From positions 1 through 9,678 of the forward strand of contig JALVVO010000169.1 in assembly GCA_027023345.1 (NCBI GenBank): 9,678 nt of DNA, given 5' to 3'. This document shows, piece by piece, positions 5,791 to 9,678 of the stretch. This DNA comes from Thermaceae bacterium (GTDB lineage Bacteria; Deinococcota; Deinococci; Deinococcales; Marinithermaceae). Made by a program: the position numbers and the translations under genes. Numbering within the stretch: position 1 is the first letter of the stretch; the number at the start of each line of letters is the position of its first letter. The notes below the pieces were generated by a model that saw only the letters and a list, made by a program, of their open reading frames with translations, searched no databases and was not told the origin of the DNA.

Positions 5791-7095
5791 CTAGCGCGCC
5801 GCCAAAGTCGCCAGGAACTCGGCGTTCGACTTGGTCTTGGCGAGCCGCGAGAGCAGCATCTCCATCGCCTCGGCGGGGTCCATGTCGGCGAGCACCTTGC
5901 GGAGGAGCCAGATCTTATGCAACGCCTCCTCCCCGAGGAGCAGCTCCTCGCGGCGGGTGCCCGACTTCAGGATGTCGATCGCCGGGAAGATCCGCCGCTC
6001 CTCGAGCCTGCGCGAGAGGTGGAGCTCCATGTTGCCGGTGCCCTTGAACTCCTCGAAGATCACGTCGTCCATCCGGGAGCCGGTCTCGACGAGCGCGGTG
6101 GCCAGGATGGTGAGCGAGCCCCCGCCCCGGATGTTCCGGGCCGCGCCCAAGAACTTCTTGGGGAAGTGGAGCGCCGCCGAGTCGAGGCCGCCCGAGAGGG
6201 TGCGGCCGGTGGGGGGCGTCACCAGGTTGTTGGCTCGGGCGAGCCGGGTGATCGAGTCGAGCAGGATCATCACGTGGCCGCCCTCCTCGACGATCCGCTT
6301 CGCCCGCTCGTGGACGAACTCGGCGACCCGGATGTGGTTCTGGGGCGGCTCGTCGAAGGTGCTGGCGATGACCTCGACGCCCTCGACCTCCTCGCGGAAG
6401 TCGGTGACCTCCTCGGGGCGCTCGTCGATCAGGAGGACGATCACCTTGATGTCGGGCTCGTTTTTGACCACCGCCTTGGCGATCTTCTTGAGCAGGGTGG
6501 TCTTCCCGGCCTTGGGCGGGGCCACGATCAGCCCGCGCTGGCCGCGCCCGATGGGGGCGAGGAGGTCGATCACCCGGGTGGCGAGCTCCGCGGGGTCGGT
6601 CTCCAGCTTGATCTTCTGGTCGGGGAACTGGGGGATGAGCTCGTCGAACTTGGGGCGCTTCTTGGCCGCCTCGGGGTCGAGGCCGTTCACCGCCTCGACC
6701 CGGATCAGGGTGCCGTAGCGCTCGTTCTCCCGGGGCGCCCGGGCCCGGCCCACCACGTAGTCCCCGCTCCTGAGGGCGAACTGCTTGATGAGTCCGGCGG
6801 AGACGATCACGCTCCGGGAGTCGAGGTTGTACGCGCTCTCCTGCAAGAAGCCGTAGCCGTCGGGGCTGATCTCGAGGTACCCCTTGGCGAGCTGAAGCCC
6901 CTCCCCCTCGGCCTCCCGCTCCAGGAGGGCCATGACCAGCTCGTCCTTCTTCATGCGCTTGTAGTTCTCGATGCCGGCCTTGGCCGCGATGAGGTGGAGC
7001 TCGGGGAGGATCTTGTTCGAGAGCTCCTGGAAGGAGAGCTTCGCCAGCTTTTCCTCGGTGCGTTTCTTCTGCGCGTTCTTGGTCCTCGTCGTCAT
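5791..7095 (-). CDS. rho: Transcription termination factor Rho
   Basis: Rho is the hexameric RNA-dependent ATPase that ends transcription at rut sites. The 434-residue protein is of standard length. In order it has an N-terminal helical and Lys-rich segment (LSFQELSNKILPELHLIAAK…), a CSD-like primary RNA-binding domain (about 66-140, GYLEISPDGYGFLQ) and the RecA-type ATPase. Walker A is at 192-200 (APPKAGKTT), the catalytic glutamate is E225 (LIDERPEEVT), Walker B ends at D280 (MILLDSITRLARA), the Q-loop is at 294-303 (PPTGRTLSGG), the R-loop begins at 351 (KGTGNMELHLSR), and the arginine finger region is SGTRREELLL. ATG 7095 follows the tal stop by four bases. GAGGG inside the tal tail is the likely ribosome binding site, so translation may be coupled. 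There is no sign of damage or unusual insertions. Confidence 0.97.
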   Translation of the reverse strand: MTTRTKNAQKKRTEEKLAKLSFQELSNKILPELHLIAAKAGIENYKRMKKDELVMALLEREAEGEGLQLAKGYLEISPDGYGFLQESAYNLDSRSVIVSAGLIKQFALRSGDYVVGRARAPRENERYGTLIRVEAVNGLDPEAAKKRPKFDELIPQFPDQKIKLETDPAELATRVIDLLAPIGRGQRGLIVAPPKAGKTTLLKKIAKAVVKNEPDIKVIVLLIDERPEEVTDFREEVEGVEVIASTFDEPPQNHIRVAEFVHERAKRIVEEGGHVMILLDSITRLARANNLVTPPTGRTLSGGLDSAALHFPKKFLGAARNIRGGGSLTILATALVETGSRMDDVIFEEFKGTGNMELHLSRRLEERRIFPAIDILKSGTRREELLLGEEALHKIWLLRKVLADMDPAEAMEMLLSRLAKTKSNAEFLATLAAR

Positions 7096-7099
7096 GGTT

Positions 7100-7747
7100 T
7101 TAACCCTCGTGGGCCCGCCGCCAGTCCTCGAGGAAGCGGGCGATGCCCGCGTCGGTCTGCGGATGGCGGACGAGCTGCTTCATCACCTTATAGGGAACGG
7201 TGGCGATATCGGCCCCCGCGAGCGCGGCCTCGACCACGTGCCGGGGGTGGCGGATGCTGGCGGCGATGATCTTGGTCTCGATGCCGTGGAGGCTAAAGGC
7301 CTCGGCGATCTCGCGAACGAGCCCCACGCCGTCGCCGCCGATGTCGTCCACCCGCCCGAGGAAGGGGCTGACGTAGCGGGCCCCGGCCCGGGCCGCGAGC
7401 AACGCCTGGGGCAGCGAGAAGACCAGCGTCATGTTGACCGGGATGCCCTCCTCGGCGAGCCGCCGGGTGGCGGCGAGCCCCTCCGGGGTCACCGGGATCT
7501 TGATCACGACGTGCCCCGAGAGGCGGGCGAGCTCCCGGGCCTCGGCCACCATCCCCTCGGTGTCGGTGGCGATCACCTCGGCCGAGACCGGGCCCTTCAC
7601 GATCTCGGCGATCTCGATCACCACCTCGCGGAGGTCCCGGCCGCTCCTGGCGACCAGGGTGGGGTTGGTGGTCACGCCGGAGAGCACGCCCCAGCCGGCA
7701 ACTTCACGGATCTCCTCGATTTCGGCGGTGTCCAGGTAGAACTCCAT
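7100..7747 (-). CDS. tal: Transaldolase (small TalC/Fsa-type)
   Basis: This enzyme of the non-oxidative pentose phosphate pathway moves a dihydroxyacetone unit from sedoheptulose 7-phosphate to glyceraldehyde 3-phosphate. I chose ATG 7747 (MEFYLDTAEIEEI), giving 215 residues, the family length, with GAGG nine to six bases upstream. A longer start at 7786 adds an unlikely MFPKTPERQSEAK. The Schiff-base lysine is K83 (HVVIKIPVTPEG), and TTNPTL (26-31) is the family motif. The subfamily can be judged from two positions. E57 (SAEVIATD) replaces the Gln found in fructose-6-phosphate aldolase, and F129 (SPFLGRVDD) replaces its Tyr. Both point to transaldolase, not aldolase. It is the first gene of the minus-strand unit and runs into rho. 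One of its reactants, glyceraldehyde 3-phosphate, is also a PdxS substrate, but a functional link is only suggestive. Confidence 0.93.
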   Translation of the reverse strand: MEFYLDTAEIEEIREVAGWGVLSGVTTNPTLVARSGRDLREVVIEIAEIVKGPVSAEVIATDTEGMVAEARELARLSGHVVIKIPVTPEGLAATRRLAEEGIPVNMTLVFSLPQALLAARAGARYVSPFLGRVDDIGGDGVGLVREIAEAFSLHGIETKIIAASIRHPRHVVEAALAGADIATVPYKVMKQLVRHPQTDAGIARFLEDWRRAHEG

Positions 7748-7830
7748 CTTGGCCTCGCTTTGCCTTTCGGGGGTTTTGGGGAACACCGGCTGCTTGCGGC
7801 TTAAAACGGCGCTTTGCTAGGATGCTTCTC

Positions 7831-7854
7831 GAACCGCCGGTCTTCCGGGGGTTC
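7831..7854. repeat. Inverted repeat at the tal transcription start
   Basis: GAACC (7831-7835) plus CCGG (7837-7840) pair with CCGG (7845-7848) plus GGTTC (7850-7854) around a TCTT loop, with one G-G mismatch. The repeat abuts the minus-strand -10 box and covers the predicted start point of the tal transcript. It could be an operator or a 5' stabilising hairpin of the tal mRNA. Confidence 0.45.
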
Positions 7855-7859
7855 ATTAT
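7854..7859 (+). promoter_or_regulatory. Possible -10 for the ileS T-box transcript
   Basis: CATTAT on the plus strand (four of six, with the key A and final T) overlaps the minus-strand TATAAT almost base for base. It would start transcription near 7866, about 20 bases before T-box stem I, a normal distance. No plus-strand -35 is evident at 16 to 18 bases upstream. The T-box RNA must start somewhere between here and 7885, and I see no better candidate. Confidence 0.35.
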
Positions 7860-7884
7860 AGCGCCGATAGGCGAAGATTGTAAA
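7855..7884 (-). promoter_or_regulatory. Promoter of the tal-rho unit
   Basis: On the minus strand a perfect TATAAT (plus-strand 7855-7860) lies 18 bases after TTTACA (plus-strand 7879-7884), five of six to the -35 consensus. It predicts transcription from about 7848 with a 5' leader of about 100 bases before the tal ATG. I see no riboswitch or open frame in that leader. Confidence 0.7.
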
Positions 7885-8058
7885 GGCTACGACGGGGAGG
7901 AGTAGGCGCGGGGCGCCTCCCACAGCGAGCCCGGGAGGGTGGGAGCCGGGCGGAGGTCCGCGCCGAAGATCGCCCCCGAGCCGCGGGAGGAAAGGGGCCG
8001 GGCCCCGAGTAATGCCCGCCGGGTGCGCCCGTGATAGCGCGAAACGAGGGCGGGGAAA

Positions 8059-8122
8059 GGCTCGTGGCTTGTAGCATGTAGCCTGTAGGGAAAAGGAACA
8101 TCTTTCCCACAAGCCACAAGCC
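8059..8122 (+). repeat. Heptad-repeat hairpin forming T-box stem III
   Basis: The 5' arm is four consecutive heptads: GCTCGTG, GCTTGTA, GCATGTA, GCCTGTA (8060-8087). The 3' arm, read on the opposite strand, is two GCTTGTG heptads (8109-8122). Arms 8059-8072 and 8109-8122 pair over 14 bp with one mismatch. GGGAAA 8088-8093 pairs with TTTCCC 8103-8108. The 15 bases between them on the 5' side (8073-8087, about two heptads) have no partner and form a bulge. The sequence is less GC-rich than the rest of the leader. Confidence 0.8.
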
Positions 8123-8163
8123 GATTCCCCGAAGCGCGGTGGTACCGCGGGGCCAGGGGCCTC

Positions 8164-8193
8164 GTCCGCGCGGCGAGCACGCGCGGACTTTTT
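8164..8193 (+). terminator. Regulated terminator of the ileS T-box
   Basis: GTCCGCGC (8164-8171) pairs perfectly with GCGCGGAC (8181-8188) around a 9-base loop and is followed by TTTTT (8189-8193). Its 5' strand is the same segment that pairs with 8134-8139 in the antiterminator, so the two folds exclude each other. The ileS ribosome binding site begins four bases after the T-tract and is not sequestered, which marks transcriptional and not translational control. Confidence 0.92.
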
Positions 8194-8206
8194 CTTGGAG
8201 GTGACG

Positions 8207-9678
8207 ATGCCGTTCGAGGAGGTCAAGAAGCCCAACTTCCCCAAGCTGGAAGAGGAGATCCTGGCTTTCTGGAAGGAAAACCGAATCTTTCAAAAGAGCC
8301 TGGAGCAGCGGAAGGGGAACCCGCAGTTCACCTTCTACGAGGGGCCGCCGACGGCGAACGGCCGCCCCGGCGTCCACCACGCCCAGGCCCGGAGCTACAA
8401 AGACCTCTTTCCCCGCTTCAAGACCATGCAGGGCTACTACGTGCCCCGGAAGGCGGGCTGGGACACCCACGGGCTGCCGGTGGAGCTCGAGGTCGAGAAG
8501 AAGCTCGGCCTCAAGAACAAGAAGGACATCGAGCGCTACGGCATCGCCGAGTTCAACAAGGCCTGCAAGGCCTCGGTGCTCGATTACGAGAAGGAGTGGG
8601 AGCGCTTCACCGAGCGCATCGCCTTCTGGGTGGACCTTGACGACGCCTACTACACCTTCGACAAGGACTACATCGAGTCCATCTGGTGGAGCCTGAAGGA
8701 GCTCTGGAAGAAGGACCTCCTCTACCGCGACTACAAGGTCGTTCCCTACTGCCCCCGCTGCGGCACCCCGCTCTCCTCCCACGAGGTCGCCGAGGGCTAC
8801 AAGGAGATCAGCGACCCCTCGGTCTACGTGCGCTTCCCCCTAAAGGAACCCGAGAAGCTCGGGCTTCCCCCGGGCGCGAGCCTCCTCGTCTGGACCACCA
8901 CCCCCTGGACCCTGACCGCGAACGTCGCCGCCGCCGTGCACCCCGCGTTTACCTACGCCGCCTTCCGGCGGGGGGACGAGGTCCTGGTTCTCGAGGAAGG
9001 CCTTGGGAAAAAGCTCCTCGGCGAGGAGGCCGAGGTCCTGAAGACGTTCTCGGGGCGGGAGCTCGAGGGCGCCCGCTACGAGCCCCCCTACCGCTTCGTC
9101 GAGCCGGAAAAGCCCGCCCACTTCGTGGTCCTCGCCGACTACGTCTCCAAGGAGGACGGCACCGGCGTCGTCCACCAAGCCCCGGCCTTCGGCGCCGAGG
9201 ACATGGAGGTGGCCCGTAGGTACGGCCTCCCGATCCTCATCACCGTGGACGAGGACGGCAAGCTCACGGTCGGGCCCTATAAGGGCCTCTTCTTCCGCGA
9301 CGCGAACCGCGAGATCCTCCAGGACCTAAAGAAGCGGGGGCTCCTTTTCAAGCGGGAGGAGATCGTCCACAGCTACCCCCACTGCTGGCGTTGCAAGACG
9401 CCCCTCATGTACTACGCCACCGAGACCTGGTTCATCCAGAACACCCGCTTCAAGGACCGCCTGATCGCCAAGAACCAGGAAATCAACTGGATCCCGCCCC
9501 ACATCAAGACCGGCCGCTACGGCGAGTGGCTGAAAAACCTCACCGACTGGGCGCTCTCTAGGAACCGCTACTGGGGCACGCCGCTTCCCGTCTGGGTCTG
9601 CGAGGACTGCGGCCACGAGCACCTGGTGGGCTCGTTCGAGGAGCTTAAAGAGCGGGCCCGCGAGGACGTCGACCCCAC
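8207..9678 (+). CDS. ileS: Isoleucyl-tRNA synthetase, 3' truncated by the window
   Basis: IleRS is a cytoplasmic class I synthetase that charges tRNA-Ile and edits valine. The start ATG 8207 has a strong GGAGGTG four to ten bases upstream. About 490 codons are visible of roughly 1,040 expected; the KMSKS loop and anticodon domain lie outside. The sequence closely parallels Thermus thermophilus IleRS as I remember it (FPKLEEEILAFWKENRIFQKS, AGWDTHGLPVELEVEKKLGL). The CP1 editing domain shows the Thr-rich WTTTPWTLTAN and GTGVVHQAPAFGAEDMEVA with the editing Asp. Zinc-type Cys pairs are seen in CPRCG, CWRCK and CEDCG. The notable oddity is the signature motif: residues 55-58 are G-V-H-H (NGRPGVHHAQAR), where T. 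thermophilus has HVGH. Expression is under the upstream T-box. Confidence 0.96.
   Translation, partial: MPFEEVKKPNFPKLEEEILAFWKENRIFQKSLEQRKGNPQFTFYEGPPTANGRPGVHHAQARSYKDLFPRFKTMQGYYVPRKAGWDTHGLPVELEVEKKLGLKNKKDIERYGIAEFNKACKASVLDYEKEWERFTERIAFWVDLDDAYYTFDKDYIESIWWSLKELWKKDLLYRDYKVVPYCPRCGTPLSSHEVAEGYKEISDPSVYVRFPLKEPEKLGLPPGASLLVWTTTPWTLTANVAAAVHPAFTYAAFRRGDEVLVLEEGLGKKLLGEEAEVLKTFSGRELEGARYEPPYRFVEPEKPAHFVVLADYVSKEDGTGVVHQAPAFGAEDMEVARRYGLPILITVDEDGKLTVGPYKGLFFRDANREILQDLKKRGLLFKREEIVHSYPHCWRCKTPLMYYATETWFIQNTRFKDRLIAKNQEINWIPPHIKTGRYGEWLKNLTDWALSRNRYWGTPLPVWVCEDCGHEHLVGSFEELKERAREDVDP

Larger units (their letters stand above)
7885..8193 (+). ncRNA. T-box riboswitch (tRNA-Ile sensing) of ileS
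   Basis: This leader RNA senses uncharged tRNA-Ile and lets transcription into ileS proceed. Stem I spans 7885-7982. Its base pairs GGCT 7885-7888 with AGCC 7979-7982, with K-turn GA elements above. The specifier loop has AGTA (7901-7904) opposite GAAGATCG, with specifier codon AUC (Ile) at 7969-7971 followed by a purine. Helix GGCGCGG 7905-7911 pairs with CCGCGCC 7958-7964. The distal AGCGAG bulge (7924-7929) and GGGTGGGAG apical loop are the tRNA-elbow contacts. Stem II has an S-turn (AGTA 8008-8011 against GAAA 8041-8044), and CCCGCC 8015-8020 could pair with GGCGGG 8049-8054 as the IIA/B pseudoknot. Stem III is 8059-8122. The T-box bulge UGGUACC is at 8140-8146; its UGGU would pair with tRNA ACCA. 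The antiterminator pairs GCGCGG 8134-8139 with CCGCGC 8166-8171. Confidence 0.95.
7748..8206. other. Divergent intergenic region, tal / ileS
   Basis: These 459 bases contain no credible gene. From left to right they hold the ~100-base tal leader with its ribosome binding site (7753-7756), a start-site inverted repeat, the tal promoter, the T-box leader of ileS and the ileS ribosome binding site (8197-8203). Open frames crossing the region on the minus strand overlap the structured RNA and have no coding character. Confidence 0.85.

Noticed and set aside
7100..7747. Annotation of tal as fructose-6-phosphate aldolase (fsa).
   Set aside because: E57 and F129 are the transaldolase residues; the aldolase has Gln and Tyr at these positions.
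8060..8122. The short repeats looked at first like a small CRISPR array.
   Set aside because: Units are 7 bases with no spacers, arranged as two inward arms of a hairpin within the T-box leader.
8164..8203. Translational T-box control by hiding the ribosome binding site.
   Set aside because: The hairpin ends in TTTTT before GGAGGTG, and no anti-Shine-Dalgarno strand is paired with it.
7748..8206. A tRNA gene in the intergenic region.
   Set aside because: No cloverleaf or GTTCRA-type T-arm is seen; all the strong helices are accounted for by the T-box fold.
7856..8782. Long open frames on the minus strand across the T-box and the start of ileS.
   Set aside because: They are by-products of high GC content, cross a structured RNA and oppose a clear ileS frame.

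Overview
The window looks like chromosomal DNA of a thermophilic member of the Deinococcota, order Thermales (Thermus, Oceanithermus or Marinithermus-like). The DNA is GC-rich with G or C at most third codon positions. The IleRS and AsnRS closely resemble the Thermus thermophilus enzymes as I remember them. Three genes show the leaderless promoter layout typical of this phylum, with a -10 box 6 to 7 bases before the start codon. This is inference from the sequence, without any database search.

Layout, left to right. (1) The left edge carries a perfect 54-bp palindrome that is probably an assembly fold-back. It runs into a 5'-truncated gene for an aromatic-rich protein of unknown function, ending at 1070 and followed by a hairpin. 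(2) asnS (1150-2466, +) has its own leaderless promoter. It converges on a GNAT acetyltransferase gene (-), and the two stop codons share the same TTAA. (3) On the minus strand, read from right to left, lie tal (transaldolase), rho, a LysM/M23 cell-wall hydrolase and pdxS. They are tightly packed and end in a strong intrinsic terminator. Beyond it, pdxT with its own promoter and the GNAT gene form a second unit. PdxS and PdxT are the two subunits of pyridoxal 5'-phosphate synthase, yet here they are split by a terminator. (4) A 459-bp divergent intergenic region (7748-8206) holds the minus-strand promoter of the tal unit and a complete T-box riboswitch. (5) ileS (+) starts at 8207 and runs off the right edge.

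The best finds are in regions 4 and 5. The ileS leader is a full-length transcriptional T-box: canonical stem I with an AUC (Ile) specifier, a UGGUACC T-box bulge, and mutually exclusive antiterminator and terminator hairpins. Its stem III is built from heptad repeats (GCTTGTA-like) pointing inward, with extra copies on one arm, as if a repeat element had been captured as a riboswitch stem. The IleRS it controls has GVHH in place of the class I HIGH signature, a swapped form linked to strong mupirocin resistance in a subset of IleRS enzymes. The remaining genes are ordinary housekeeping functions.
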